The translations under genes were made by a program, and so were the position numbers. DNA of 64,000 nucleotides from CAVPCZ01 sp963779225 (lineage in GTDB: Bacteria; Bacteroidota; Ignavibacteria; UBA10030; UBA6906), in NCBI GenBank assembly GCA_963779225.1, contig CAVZWW010000001.1, positions 124,001-188,000 of the forward strand. Reading direction: 5' to 3'. The notes under the pieces were generated by a model, which saw nothing but the letters and a program-made list of their open reading frames with translations, had not been told where the DNA came from and did not search any database. Shown here one piece after another: positions 41,912 through 51,859 of this stretch. Each line of letters opens with the position of its first letter. Position 1 is the stretch's first letter.

Positions 41912-44083
41912 TTGCTTCTTGCCCTGAGTGACCGGGGGTTCGGCGGAGGCGGCTCCATTGCCGGCCGGGTGACATCCCGCGCCGAAGGGACAACCGAACC
42001 GCTTGTGGGAGCCACCGTGCTTGTACAGGGCACCGTGCGGGGGACTACCACCAATCTCAAAGGCGAGTATCTCATCCCGGATGTGCCCGCCGGGACGCAC
42101 ACGATCATGTTCTCCATGGTCGGATATCAGCGCGTCACACGAACCGATGTGGCGGTTACAGAAGGAGCGGAGACGGTCCTGAACGTCTCCCTGGTCCAGA
42201 CTCCGGTGCAGATTGAACAGTACGTCATCACCGCGAGCAAGCGCAAACAATCCCTCGAAGATGTTCCGGTCAGCATATCGGTCATGGACGCGGGGGAGAT
42301 ACAGCAGCGCAATGCGCTCGTGATCGATGATGCGCTCCGGTATATTCCCGGCGTGAACATGACGGGGTTCCAGGTGAACATCCGCGGCTCCAGCGGATAC
42401 AGCCGCGGCGCCGGCAGCCGCGTGCTCATGCTCGTGGACGGAATCCCCTTCATCGCCGGCGACACGGGAGAGCTGACCTTTGAGGCCATCCCGGTGGGTC
42501 AGGTCGAGCGGATCGAAGTGGTCAAAGGGGCCAGTTCCGCGCTCTACGGATCCAGTGCGCTCGGGGGGGTGATCAACATTATTACCAAGCCGATTCCTGA
42601 GCGGGCTGAGACGATTGTCCGGGCCTACGGAGGAATGTACAACAACCCGTCATACGGCCAGTGGAAATGGTCTGACAAACATCGCTTCACCAACGGCCAA
42701 TCGGTCAGCCATGCGTACAAGTCGGGCGATCTCGGCGTATCGCTGTTCATGTCCCGGCAGCTGGATGATGGCTATCGCGAAAATGACTACCGGCGGCGGT
42801 ACAATTTTTACATCAAGGCCGTGCAGGATCTTTCTCCGTCCTCCGCGGTCACCTTGACGTTCAATCTCCTCAATCAGTTCGGGGGACAGTATCTGTACTG
42901 GCGAACCCTGGATTCAGCGCTCATCCCGCCGGTCGCACAGCAGACGGACAACGTCAAATCGGTGCGGTTCTTTGTCAGCGGCCAGTACAACAGCGTTATG
43001 TCCGACAAGCTTCTCTTCACCTCCCGGGTGATGTGGCTCCATAACGACTGGGGATTCGAGACGCGATCCGGGATCGGCAGGGCCGAATCGTACGCCGACG
43101 GCCTGCGGGCCGAGGGCCTGGCCACACTGCTTCTCAATACCATTCACACCCTGACGTTCGGTGTGGATGCGAATATCGACATGATCGGCGGAGACGTGTT
43201 CAGCAGCCACGTGATCGGCGGTCTTGCGGTCTACGGACAGGATGAAATGAAACTCCTGGACAACTTCACGCTGACTCTCGGCGCACGATTTGATTATCAG
43301 TCGCTCGGATTGACCGAGCCGAGCGCACAGGTGAATCCCAAGGCGGCGATCGCCTACAGGCCTTTCCTGGGTACGACACTGCGCGCGTCCTACGGCCAGG
43401 GCTTCAGGGTCCCCTCTGTGACGGAAGCGTTCATCACTGCCGGCGTGAGCAACCTGACCGCAGTCCCGAATACAGACCTGAAGCCGGAACAGAGCTACTC
43501 GTATGAGGTCGGCGTCTCACAGGCCCTGAGCGATTTCGGATCGTTTGATGTCGCGGCCTTCAGGACCGACTACGACAATCTCATCGAAGCGGGGCTTATC
43601 GTCTCGGGGTCGGACCTGCAGATCCAGTGGCGGAACGTCATCAAGGCCCGCGTGCAGGGCGTGGAAACCTCCTTGAAGCTCGGGCTGTTCAACGGGGGAT
43701 TGTCGTTCAATCTCGGGTACACGTATGTCTACCCCGAAGACATCACCAACAATGACATTCTGAGGTACCGGCCCCGGCATCTGTTCTATACAAACCTCTC
43801 TTCTCGGATCGGTCCGGTTACGCTGGGGGCGGATTTCCGCTACATCAGCCGTGTGGACAGGATCGACGAAGAACTGGTGGAGGTGGGCATTGTGCCGGAC
43901 GGGGACGAGCGGGTCCCCATCTATGTCACGGATTTCCGCATCGGATTGGACTTCGGGTTTGTGGGCGTCCCCCTGAATGCCACATTCAATGTGAGCAATG
44001 CCCTGCAGTACAACTATGTGGAGCTCATCGGCAACATGATGCCTCCACGCAACTATGTGCTTGTCCTGGAAGCACGGTTCTGA
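41912..44083 (+). CDS. TonB-dependent receptor, signal-peptide region frameshifted
   Basis: An outer-membrane active transporter of about 720 residues. It has an N-terminal carboxypeptidase-regulatory-like domain ('GATVLVQGTVRGTTTNLKGE'), a plug ('VPVSISVMDAGEIQQRN', 'VNIRGSSGYSRGAGSRVL', 'VEVVKGASSALYGSSALGG' region) and a 22-strand-type barrel ending 'NYVLVLEARF' with terminal Phe. In the given frame the only start is TTG 41912, leaving half a signal peptide. Reading from ATG 41884 and removing one C near 41908 gives 'MKRTSLTL-LLLLALS', a normal signal peptide. Ligand unknown. Confidence 0.87.
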   Translation: MLLALSDRGFGGGGSIAGRVTSRAEGTTEPLVGATVLVQGTVRGTTTNLKGEYLIPDVPAGTHTIMFSMVGYQRVTRTDVAVTEGAETVLNVSLVQTPVQIEQYVITASKRKQSLEDVPVSISVMDAGEIQQRNALVIDDALRYIPGVNMTGFQVNIRGSSGYSRGAGSRVLMLVDGIPFIAGDTGELTFEAIPVGQVERIEVVKGASSALYGSSALGGVINIITKPIPERAETIVRAYGGMYNNPSYGQWKWSDKHRFTNGQSVSHAYKSGDLGVSLFMSRQLDDGYRENDYRRRYNFYIKAVQDLSPSSAVTLTFNLLNQFGGQYLYWRTLDSALIPPVAQQTDNVKSVRFFVSGQYNSVMSDKLLFTSRVMWLHNDWGFETRSGIGRAESYADGLRAEGLATLLLNTIHTLTFGVDANIDMIGGDVFSSHVIGGLAVYGQDEMKLLDNFTLTLGARFDYQSLGLTEPSAQVNPKAAIAYRPFLGTTLRASYGQGFRVPSVTEAFITAGVSNLTAVPNTDLKPEQSYSYEVGVSQALSDFGSFDVAAFRTDYDNLIEAGLIVSGSDLQIQWRNVIKARVQGVETSLKLGLFNGGLSFNLGYTYVYPEDITNNDILRYRPRHLFYTNLSSRIGPVTLGADFRYISRVDRIDEELVEVGIVPDGDERVPIYVTDFRIGLDFGFVGVPLNATFNVSNALQYNYVELIGNMMPPRNYVLVLEARF

Positions 44084-44265
44084 CGCTTCTGCGACGATGC
44101 ACGGCGTTCGCGGCTAATCCGATCTCGGACTTTGAATGGAGCAATGCCGCGTGGACCGGCAGATCCGGTCCCGAGGCGCAGTTTAATAGACGGCTCGACA
44201 GCGCACGGCTGCGGCTTCCCGTGTGCCCCGTAGAGAGTGTGAACAACCAGAACAAAGGAGGGGAT

Positions 44266-45372
44266 ATGAAGTATTTTTCGCGTTGCGTGTTGGTTCTGTG
44301 TTCGATGGTGTGGATGGCGGGACCCGCCTCCGCCCAGACCACAATCAGCATCGTTCAGGCGGAGTCCATGCTCAACCGGGGGTTTACTCACACTCCCGAT
44401 TCCGTGACCACCAGACTCTATGTCGGCTCTGCGGGCAGCAACACTCTGTGGGACTTCAGCAACCTGAACGCGAACATCCCGATTGCGCTGAAGCCCATCG
44501 CCGTTGCCAGTACTCCATACGGGTTTACACGGGTTGGAGCGACGCACGCACACACCGGACAGGCGTCGATCAGCTACAGTGGAATTTCCGTGGTTGCCAC
44601 CGCGTGGCGCTATTACACCTACGATAAAAGTCCCGGAGGGGCCACCGCGACACTGGGCACCCTGGGGGATATGGCGGCAGGAACCGTTCCCCTGTTCGGA
44701 AATGGACTGGCGGAATGGGTCAATGCACGTCCGGATACGTTCTACGCATTGCCCGTGAACTATCTCTCGACGTGGAAATCCGCCTACACCGATACAAGTT
44801 TTCTCCTTTTGGGGAGTTCCTATATCATCGCCCCGGCGACGAAGACCCACAAGGCCACATATACTGTAGATGCCTACGGCGCGATGAAGATGCCCGGCGG
44901 AAGTGTCGAACAGGCGTTGCGGATAAAGAGAGTTGACACCACCTCAACGGGAGTCGAGGTCAAATACATTTTTGTGTCGGACCGTTTCGCGCGCGTGGAA
45001 GTGAGTGCAAAGGATGCAAACCAGTCCGGCGATACCATCGAGGTCGTCCCGCCGACCTGGTGGAATGTCGCCATTCCAACCGGCGTGAAGATTGTTGAAA
45101 GCGCTCCCGTAGAATATCGCCTGAGCCAGAACTATCCCAACCCCTTCAATCCCACCACGACAATCCGGTTCGGACTGCCGGAACGGTCCACGGTGACGAT
45201 CAAGGTGTTTAATCTGCTGGGCGGAGAAGTGGCGACGCTGGTGGACGGGATTTATGAGGCGGGAGAACGAGCGGTGGAATTCGATGCCGCGAATCTCGCG
45301 AGCGGTGTCTACGTGTACCGCCTCCAGGCCGGGACGTTCACGCAAACCCGGAAGATGGTGGTCATGCGCTAA
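44266..45372 (+). CDS. Secreted protein with type IX secretion sorting domain
   Basis: A 368-residue exported protein. The signal peptide is 'CSMVWMAGPASAQ'. The middle 260 residues show no recognised family and are beta-rich. The last about 85 residues are a type A sorting domain: 'LSQNYPNPFNPTTTIRF', 'VTIKVFNLLGGEVATLVDG' and 'ASGVYVYRLQAG...KMVVMR'. This directs export through the outer membrane by the type IX system and possible surface attachment. ATG 44266 has a strong AAAGGAGGGG site. A 13-base-stem terminator follows. Confidence 0.85.
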   Translation: MKYFSRCVLVLCSMVWMAGPASAQTTISIVQAESMLNRGFTHTPDSVTTRLYVGSAGSNTLWDFSNLNANIPIALKPIAVASTPYGFTRVGATHAHTGQASISYSGISVVATAWRYYTYDKSPGGATATLGTLGDMAAGTVPLFGNGLAEWVNARPDTFYALPVNYLSTWKSAYTDTSFLLLGSSYIIAPATKTHKATYTVDAYGAMKMPGGSVEQALRIKRVDTTSTGVEVKYIFVSDRFARVEVSAKDANQSGDTIEVVPPTWWNVAIPTGVKIVESAPVEYRLSQNYPNPFNPTTTIRFGLPERSTVTIKVFNLLGGEVATLVDGIYEAGERAVEFDAANLASGVYVYRLQAGTFTQTRKMVVMR

Positions 45373-45404
45373 GGGATGGGTGCAGAAGACTGCGGAGAGA
45401 AACC

Positions 45405-45446
45405 GGTGGGGGATGCAGCAGCAGTGCATCCCCCACCTTGTCTTTT
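45405..45446 (+). terminator. Bidirectional terminator between sorting-domain protein and FKBP genes
   Basis: GGTGGGGGATGCA (45405-45417) pairs with TGCATCCCCCACC (45425-45437) around seven bases, with TTGTCTTTT downstream on the plus strand. On the minus strand the hairpin is followed by TTTCTC. It serves both converging genes. Confidence 0.85.
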
Positions 45447-46137
45447 ACTGAATGGCAATCAGCTCCACTTCCATGATCAGTGTCGCGTTCGGGGGGATAA
45501 CGCCGCCCGCTCCGGCTTCACCATAAGCCAGAGATGAGGGGATGAACAATTCCCACTTCGATCCCTCCGGCATAAGCATCAGGGCTTCGGACCACCCTCT
45601 GGGGACACCGCCCACCGGGACCACCGCAGGCTCGCCGCGCTTGAGGGAACTATCAAACTCGGTGCCGTTCAGCAGTTTGCCGCTGTAGTGAGTTTTGACG
45701 GTGGATGCGGCGTTGGGCTTTTTCCCCTTGCCTTGCACCAGCACCTTGTACTGCAGTCCGCTGGGGAGCGTCACCACGCCGGGTTGTTTGGCGTTCTCCG
45801 CGAGGAAGGCTTCGCCCTCAAGTCTGTTCTTCTCGCCTGCCGCGTGGGCCTGTTCCATCTGCTTTTTCTGCATCTCCTGCTGGAACGCCATCATGGTTTC
45901 CTGCATTTCCTGGTCCGTCATCAGACGATGGGCGCTGTCCGCCGCTGCATCCAGCACGCCACGCAGAAAGATGTCCGGGTTGATGGCGATGGAATCCCGC
46001 GCTATGTTCTTTCCGATGTTCAGACCGATGCTGTAGCTGACTTTGTCTTTCTGGGTTTCGAGCTTTGCATTCTTCTCGCCAGTCGTTTGACATCCGATAA
46101 GTCCGACCGCCAGTAGGGCGGCCCAGAGTGTGCGCAT
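45445..46137 (-). CDS. FKBP-type peptidyl-prolyl isomerase, lipoprotein
   Basis: A 230-residue envelope folding catalyst. Lipobox 'GLIGC' with Cys16 indicates lipid attachment. An N-terminal dimerisation part ('YSIGLNIGKNI', 'MTDQEMQETMMAFQQEMQKK' helix) precedes a FKBP domain with 'VKTHYSGKLLNGTEFDSS', 'RGWSEALMLMPEGSKWE' and 'YGEAGAGGVIPPNATL'. This is the FkpA/Mip layout. It probably helps fold outer-membrane or surface proteins. Confidence 0.93.
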   Translation of the reverse strand: MRTLWAALLAVGLIGCQTTGEKNAKLETQKDKVSYSIGLNIGKNIARDSIAINPDIFLRGVLDAAADSAHRLMTDQEMQETMMAFQQEMQKKQMEQAHAAGEKNRLEGEAFLAENAKQPGVVTLPSGLQYKVLVQGKGKKPNAASTVKTHYSGKLLNGTEFDSSLKRGEPAVVPVGGVPRGWSEALMLMPEGSKWELFIPSSLAYGEAGAGGVIPPNATLIMEVELIAIQ

Positions 46138-46406
46138 GGGTGTTCCTTTCGGGGTTTTGAAATTGTGAATATATCAATAAATATACGGACTCCCTGCTTC
46201 AGAACCAAGGAAGATTTCAAGGGAGAGTATTACGGGCAGGAGGGATTCCGCTTCAAAACAGTAACTTTACCGCCGCCCGGCGTTCGTGCGACATAAAAAC
46301 AGATGTTGACAAAAGCAGCATATGCACCGATATTGTATTGCCCGTCCCTGTGCCTGCCCATCGAGCAGCAACGCGGGGCGTCGTCAACAGAAGGAAGGAG
46401 TGTCGC

Positions 46407-47489
46407 ATGAGCAACGAGTTGAATGTCCGTCCGGATGGTGCGTTGGACCTGGTCTCCCTCGGGGCGCTGGTGCACCGGCTGGACCCGGGCATCATTCCAT
46501 TCCGGAAGGCAACGGAGTGTCAGATTCATGTGAGTGGCGGGGAGTTTAACGTGGCCGCAAACCTTGCCGATTGTTTCCGGATGAACACGGGCATTGCCAC
46601 GGCGATGGCGGACTATCCGATTGGAGATCTGATCGCCGAACGCGTGAAGGCCATGGGTGTCCGGCCATTCTACAAACGGTTCAAACACAACGGCGTCAAC
46701 GGGCCGAACATGGCCACCGTGTACAGCGACCACGGACAGGGTGTCCGCGCCCCTGTGGTGTTCTACAACCGCTCAAACGAAGCGGCGGCGCAGCTGAAAC
46801 CCGGTGACTTCGACTGGAATGCCATCTTTGCGGGCGGTGTCCGGTGGTTCCATAGCGGCGGAATCTTCGCCGCGCTCTCGGAGACCACCGGCGAGGTGAT
46901 CATCGAAGGAATGAAAGCGGCACGAAAAGCCGGAGCAACGGTAAGCTTCGACCTGAACTTCCGCGAGAAATTGTGGAACATCTGGGGCGGGCAGCAGAAG
47001 GCGGTGGAGGTGGTTGCGCGTATCGTGGAAAACGCGGATGTTCTGGTAGGCAACGAAGAAGACCTCCAGAAGGGCCTGGGTATCCCCGGTCCGGAAGTGG
47101 CGGCCAAATCGAAGCTCGACCCGAGCACGTTTTTTGGCATGATCGACAAGGTGGTGAAGAAACACCCGCAGGTGAAAGTCGTTGCAACGACTCTGCGTGA
47201 GGTCCATTCCACGAACCACCACAGCTGGGGCGCCGTGGCATGGATCAACGGCAAGACCTACACCGCACCCACCGCGGAACTCACCGTGCTGGACCGCGTC
47301 GGCGGCGGGGATGGATTCGCCAGCGGGTTCTTCTACGGCCTCCTGGCAGGCGAGTCGCCGGAAGAAGCGGTCAAGCTCGGGTGGGCACACGGAGCGCTGC
47401 TCACCACGTTCCCGGGGGATACAACCATGGCCACTCTGGAGCAGGTCCGCGCATTTGCCAAAGGGGGATCTGCACGCATTCAGCGTTGA
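46407..47489 (+). CDS. PfkB-family carbohydrate kinase (KDG-kinase-like)
   Basis: A 360-residue sugar kinase. 'ATECQIHVSGGEFNVAANLAD' is PfkB signature 1, and 'LDRVGGGDGFASGFFYGLL' is signature 2 with the catalytic Asp (Gly-Gly-Gly-Asp rather than Gly-Ala-Gly-Asp). Overall form and 'SFDLNFREKLW' resemble 2-keto-3-deoxygluconate kinases, which phosphorylate C6 of KDG; other hexose acids are possible. AAGGAAGGAG precedes ATG 46407. No KDPG aldolase gene is adjacent. Confidence 0.83.
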   Translation: MSNELNVRPDGALDLVSLGALVHRLDPGIIPFRKATECQIHVSGGEFNVAANLADCFRMNTGIATAMADYPIGDLIAERVKAMGVRPFYKRFKHNGVNGPNMATVYSDHGQGVRAPVVFYNRSNEAAAQLKPGDFDWNAIFAGGVRWFHSGGIFAALSETTGEVIIEGMKAARKAGATVSFDLNFREKLWNIWGGQQKAVEVVARIVENADVLVGNEEDLQKGLGIPGPEVAAKSKLDPSTFFGMIDKVVKKHPQVKVVATTLREVHSTNHHSWGAVAWINGKTYTAPTAELTVLDRVGGGDGFASGFFYGLLAGESPEEAVKLGWAHGALLTTFPGDTTMATLEQVRAFAKGGSARIQR

Positions 47490-47520
47490 CGTGCGCTGAC
47501 ATTGTGTTTTGCCCTACCGG

Positions 47521-47550
47521 AAGAGCCCGGCGGCGCCCGCGGGCTCTTCT
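47521..47550 (+). terminator. Terminator after the PfkB kinase gene
   Basis: AAGAGCCCG (47521-47529) pairs with CGGGCTCTT (47540-47548), followed by the T-rich CTGCTTTGC. Located 32 bases after the kinase stop. Confidence 0.65.
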
Positions 47551-47682
47551 GCTTTGCTGATGCGCCTGATCAGGTTTCACAGAGGTCTTGCAGGTATTCC
47601 TGGCTTTCGGTCTCTCACAGCTGGACAACAGTCGGAGTATTGCCACTGCTGTGACGGCAGGATCTGGGAAGGAGTACTCGGG

Positions 47683-49590
47683 TTAGCGCACTAGTAGCAT
47701 GGTGTGTTCGATGGATATCCTGCCGACGCTCAAACGGCAGATGTACATGCCGCTCGAGAGTCCTCTCCCATGGAACTGCACCTGATGTTCCCCCCGCTCC
47801 ACCGGCCCGTCGATAAGTGTGGCCACCCGCTGTCCCAGCACGCTGAACACTTCGAGAAGAACGGGGCCGGCCGCAGCGAGTGAAAAACGGATGGTGGTGG
47901 CGGGGTTGAACGGGTTCGGGAAGTTCTGGTGCAGGAGAAACCCGGCGGGCGGGGAGAAGGCGGTCGTACGCACATCGACGAATGTCGCCCCGCCGATCAA
48001 CGGAAGGTCGACATAGGACGGGTCCGAGGGAGAGATCATCAATGCGCTGGCGGAGGAGGAAAAATACGGGATGATGTGCGCCCGGTTGTTGTCGTACATG
48101 TCGAGGGATGTTATCTCCACACCGATTCTGTTGCCCGGAGCGATTCGGTGAGCAAGAGCCTGGCATTCGAACTCCCGGTCGATGGTGGTGCCGGGCGTGT
48201 ACGACCGGACACCGTTGGTCCCTCGCGTCATCAACCGCCAGACGAGACCTGTGTCGCTTTGAGCGACATCATACAGCCGCATATGTGCCTGAAACCGGGG
48301 GGCATCGGAGCGGAGCACAAGGTGCGCGAAAGGTATGCCGGCAACGTCAAGCGTGTCGGCCAAAGGAGAGGAGAGAAAACGGGCGCCGCTGTCTCTGAAT
48401 GCCTGATTGAACCGGGTTCCTTTGTAGCCTTCATCCCACCCCTGTCCCGGCGTATACGTTGTGTCATAGGAAAGGACAAACGACGGCTCTTCCATGGTGT
48501 TCGGCAGAGTTGTACGGAGGGCCCCATTGCTCAGGGCAAGCCTGAGCGAGCCTGCCGGTTCCGGCGGCCATCCCATGGTCTCGCGATGAGGCCAGTCGGC
48601 CCGATCGTCTGCATAGACGATCCGGGGTCTGTCAGATTGATCCAGGGGCGTATCTTTCAACCAGCGGTCAAACCAGAGGAAAATTTCGTCAAATAACCAA
48701 AGGTACTCCCCCAGGTTGAGATCTTCGCCGTGTCCGTTTGTTCCGAAAGATGACCAGATGGGAATCCCGCGGTTTGTCAGGCGCTGCACCGTGCGGATAC
48801 CCTCGTTCACAGGAAACAGGACGTCCGCCCATGCCAGGCTCTGGAAAACCGGGATGCGCACACTGTCCAGCAATGGGCGGAAATCCCTCTGGAGGCTGTA
48901 AGCAACCACGCTGTCCCACCGGTCTGCGATCACGAATTCTTTGATACGGTCCCGGTCCGGGGCGAAGCGCACCGCGCCAAGGTTCAACTCAAAGTGCAGC
49001 TGTTGTTTGATGCAGTTGTTTGGCACGAGATCCATGGCAAAGGAAGGGGGCGCCACGAGAGTTGCTATCACCTTCACGCCGGGCATATTGGCCATCGCAG
49101 CATACCACGCGTGGATGCCCCCCTGTGATCCACCGGCCACACCGAGTTTCTCGGGGTTGATGTTCGGAACCGCCCGGAAAAAAGAGATCACCTCCCGGAG
49201 GTCCGCCATTTCGCGCGGGCCGCTCGTCGTGGAAAGTCCCCCTGAATTTCCCTGTCCGCGAACGCTGTATGCGAGAGAGGCATACCCGCGCGATGCGAGC
49301 GTGTTCGCGATGGCGGACATGAAGGGATCATCCTTGGTTCCCCCGTATCCGTGGACAAGGACAACCCCGGGGAAACCGTCCGCAGGGACAATACCCGACG
49401 GCGTGACAACCGTGGCATCAAGGGAAATGCCATCACTCGTGGGGATCAGGTAGGTATCGGATTGTTGCGCATGGAGAGTGGTTGCGAAGGCAATGAGACC
49501 CAGCACGGCCCGGAGGACAAGCAGCCGCACGTGCGGAAGATCTCCCGCGGAAGATCTCCGTGAGAACGACAGGACGGCGGATGTGCGCAT
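47683..49590 (-). CDS. Secreted CocE/NonD-type alpha/beta hydrolase with type IX sorting domain
   Basis: A 635-residue secreted hydrolase. After a long signal region come the alpha/beta hydrolase core ('GVVLVHGYGGTKDDP' oxyanion stretch, 'GVAGGSQGGIHAWYAA' nucleophile Ser), a CocE-type jelly-roll ('DVAGIPFAHLVLRSDAP...'), and a type IX sorting domain ('HQNFPNPFNPATTIRF', 'GLSSGMYICRLSVG'). CocE/NonD enzymes cleave esters or X-Pro peptides; which applies is unclear. The product should be surface-bound or released. Confidence 0.85.
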   Translation of the reverse strand: MRTSAVLSFSRRSSAGDLPHVRLLVLRAVLGLIAFATTLHAQQSDTYLIPTSDGISLDATVVTPSGIVPADGFPGVVLVHGYGGTKDDPFMSAIANTLASRGYASLAYSVRGQGNSGGLSTTSGPREMADLREVISFFRAVPNINPEKLGVAGGSQGGIHAWYAAMANMPGVKVIATLVAPPSFAMDLVPNNCIKQQLHFELNLGAVRFAPDRDRIKEFVIADRWDSVVAYSLQRDFRPLLDSVRIPVFQSLAWADVLFPVNEGIRTVQRLTNRGIPIWSSFGTNGHGEDLNLGEYLWLFDEIFLWFDRWLKDTPLDQSDRPRIVYADDRADWPHRETMGWPPEPAGSLRLALSNGALRTTLPNTMEEPSFVLSYDTTYTPGQGWDEGYKGTRFNQAFRDSGARFLSSPLADTLDVAGIPFAHLVLRSDAPRFQAHMRLYDVAQSDTGLVWRLMTRGTNGVRSYTPGTTIDREFECQALAHRIAPGNRIGVEITSLDMYDNNRAHIIPYFSSSASALMISPSDPSYVDLPLIGGATFVDVRTTAFSPPAGFLLHQNFPNPFNPATTIRFSLAAAGPVLLEVFSVLGQRVATLIDGPVERGEHQVQFHGRGLSSGMYICRLSVGRISIEHTMLLVR

Positions 49591-49804
49591 GGGTCAAACC
49601 TCGAGTACCAGGTGCGGGAGAGAAAAGAGAACTGTAGAAGAAGTTACGGGCTGCTGCGGAGAATGTCAATTGATCGTTGCGATCACCGGAGCCACGGCGC
49701 TTCTGGCCCGGGCGCTCTCCGCTCTTGATTCTTCGGTCGGTCCTCGTTATACTTTTCCAGGATCGCCGGCGACACCTTCTTGAACTATCTGCGGAACACC
49801 GTCT

Positions 49805-51178
49805 TTGTCCAGCCCTATCAGCAAGCAAACGGCCCTTTTTGTCGCCAGTCTTGCATCGTTCCTGACGCCGTTCATGAGTTCCTCCATCAACATCGCCCTT
49901 CCCGCGATAGGGACAGAATTCTCCATGAGTGCAGTGCTGCTGGGATGGGTGCCGACCTCGTATCTTCTTTCCTCCTCGGTCTTCCTTGTCCCTTTTGGCC
50001 GGATTGCAGATATCACCGGCCGGAGGCGGGTGTTCCTCGGAGGTATCATCCTGCACACCTGCTCATCGCTGCTCTGCGGCCTTTCTCCTTCGCTGGGTCT
50101 GCTCATCGGTGGGCGAGTGCTGCAGGGCATCAGCTCTGCGATGATGGCAGGGACAAGCATTGCCATTCTCACCTCCCTTTTTCCCTCAGGGGAAAGGGGC
50201 AGGGTGCTCGGTATCAACACGGCGTCGGTTTATGTCGGGCTTTCGCTCGGCCCGTTTGTCGGAGGCATCCTTACGCAGCAGTTCGGCTGGCGGAGCATCT
50301 TCCTCGCGAATGTTCCCCTGGGTCTGCTGATGATCATCCTTGTGGTAATGAAGATGCGGGGGGAATGGATCGAGTCACGGGGAGCCCGGTTTGACGTCAT
50401 GGGATCATGCATCTACGCAGTCGGACTGGTGGCGCTCATGTACGGATTCTCCCTCCTCCCCGACCTCTCCGGAGCGGTTCTTTCGGCCTGCGGACTCCTG
50501 CTGCTCCTGGCGTTTGTCCTGTGGGAACTGCATGCGGAGAGCCCTGTGCTGGATATCAATTTGTTCCGGCGTAACCGGGTCTTTGCCTTTTCCAATCTTG
50601 CGGCGTTTATCAACTACAGCGCAACCTTCGCGGTATCCTTCCTCCTCGGCCTCTACCTGATGTACATACGCGGGCTCAATCCGCAACAGGCCGGACTGGT
50701 GCTGCTGGCCCAGCCGGTGGTAATGGCGGCAGGCTCACCGTTCGCCGGGAAACTGTCCGACCGGATCGATCCCCGTATTGTCTCCTCGGTGGGAATGGGG
50801 GTGATTGTCTGTGGTCTTCTCTTCTTTGTGTTTCTTACCGCGACGACACCGTTTCCCCTTATCGTTGCAGCACTGGGTTTTCTGGGTTTCGGTTTTGCAT
50901 TGTTTTCATCCCCCAACACCAACGCGGTCATGGGTTCGGTCGAACGGACGGTGTACGGGGTGGCGGCCGGAACACTGGCAACAATGCGCATGACCGGTCA
51001 GACGATAAGTCTCGGCATCACCATGCTGGTGTTCGCGATGTTCATCGGCCGTGTGCAGATTCTGCCTTCATATTACCCGCAATTCCTTCAGAGTGTACAT
51101 GTGGCCTTTGGCATTTTCTCGGTGCTCTGTTTTGCAGGTGTATTCTCGTCACTGGCACGGGGGAGTACAAGGGGGTAA
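49805..51178 (+). CDS. DHA2-family (14-helix) drug efflux MFS transporter
   Basis: A 457-residue membrane protein with about 14 hydrophobic helices, as in EmrB/QacA carriers. 'FGRIADITGRRRVFLGG' is motif A and 'GLSLGPFVGGILTQQFGWRSIF' includes antiporter motif C ('GLSLGPFVGG'). It likely exports lipophilic compounds using proton exchange. The start is TTG 49805; I see no strong ribosome site there, and no better in-frame start before the first helix. No EmrA-type partner is adjacent. Confidence 0.87.
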   Translation: MSSPISKQTALFVASLASFLTPFMSSSINIALPAIGTEFSMSAVLLGWVPTSYLLSSSVFLVPFGRIADITGRRRVFLGGIILHTCSSLLCGLSPSLGLLIGGRVLQGISSAMMAGTSIAILTSLFPSGERGRVLGINTASVYVGLSLGPFVGGILTQQFGWRSIFLANVPLGLLMIILVVMKMRGEWIESRGARFDVMGSCIYAVGLVALMYGFSLLPDLSGAVLSACGLLLLLAFVLWELHAESPVLDINLFRRNRVFAFSNLAAFINYSATFAVSFLLGLYLMYIRGLNPQQAGLVLLAQPVVMAAGSPFAGKLSDRIDPRIVSSVGMGVIVCGLLFFVFLTATTPFPLIVAALGFLGFGFALFSSPNTNAVMGSVERTVYGVAAGTLATMRMTGQTISLGITMLVFAMFIGRVQILPSYYPQFLQSVHVAFGIFSVLCFAGVFSSLARGSTRG

Positions 51179-51208
51179 TCTTGAATTCGTGGCATCACTC
51201 GGGGAAAT

Positions 51209-51850
51209 ATGCTTTATTCCATTAAAGAGATCTACTACACCATTCAAGGTGAAGGAGCCCACAGCGGCAGAGCGGCCGTCTTCTGCCGCTTCTCGGGATG
51301 CAACCTCTGGAGCGGCCGGGAAGAAGACAGGTCAGACGCGGTCTGTCGGTTCTGTGATACCGATTTTATCGGCACCGGTGGTCCCGGGGGAGGACAATTT
51401 CGCTCCGCCGCAGAACTCGCGCATGCGATCAGTTCACGCTGGCCGGCCGGCAGCGATCCGTCCGCGCGGCCCTTCGTTGTCTGCACCGGGGGTGAGCCTC
51501 TTCTGCAACTTGACGAACCGCTGATCCATGCGTTACACGCGTGTGGCGTCGAAGTGGCGATCGAAACAAACGGCACCTTCCTCCCGCCGGCGGGTATTGA
51601 CTGGATCTGCGTGAGCCCCAAGGCGGGAACCACGCTGGCGGTTACTGCCGGAGATGAGCTCAAACTCATCTTCCCTCAGCCCGGTGCCGAGCCTGAGCGG
51701 TTTGCAGGCCTGCGGTTCAGCGAGTTCTTCCTGCAGCCGATGGACGGACCGGCCAGGGAGGAAAATACGCGGCTCGCCATGCTCTACTGTCTTGAGCATC
51801 CCCGGTGGAAACTGAGCCTGCAAATGCACAAGATTCTCGGAATACCTTAG
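51209..51850 (+). CDS. queE: 7-carboxy-7-deazaguanine synthase
   Basis: A 213-residue radical-SAM enzyme converting 6-carboxytetrahydropterin to 7-carboxy-7-deazaguanine on the way to queuosine. 'YYTIQGEGAHSG' is the family start. The cluster cysteines follow C-x14-C-x2-C ('FSGCNLW...VCRFCDTDF'), which is the pattern of the QueE class with an expanded first loop. 'CTGGEPLLQ' and 'AIETNGT' are also typical. It is followed ten bases later by queD, the preceding step. Confidence 0.93.
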   Translation: MLYSIKEIYYTIQGEGAHSGRAAVFCRFSGCNLWSGREEDRSDAVCRFCDTDFIGTGGPGGGQFRSAAELAHAISSRWPAGSDPSARPFVVCTGGEPLLQLDEPLIHALHACGVEVAIETNGTFLPPAGIDWICVSPKAGTTLAVTAGDELKLIFPQPGAEPERFAGLRFSEFFLQPMDGPAREENTRLAMLYCLEHPRWKLSLQMHKILGIP

Positions 51851-51859
51851 GAATCAGCA

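Noticed and set aside
46304..46345. TTGACA ... TATTGT as a promoter of the PfkB kinase gene
   Set aside because: Spacing of about 19 bases and the weak -10 box make it no better than chance in an AT-rich stretch; it also does not match the Bacteroidota TAnnTTTG box.
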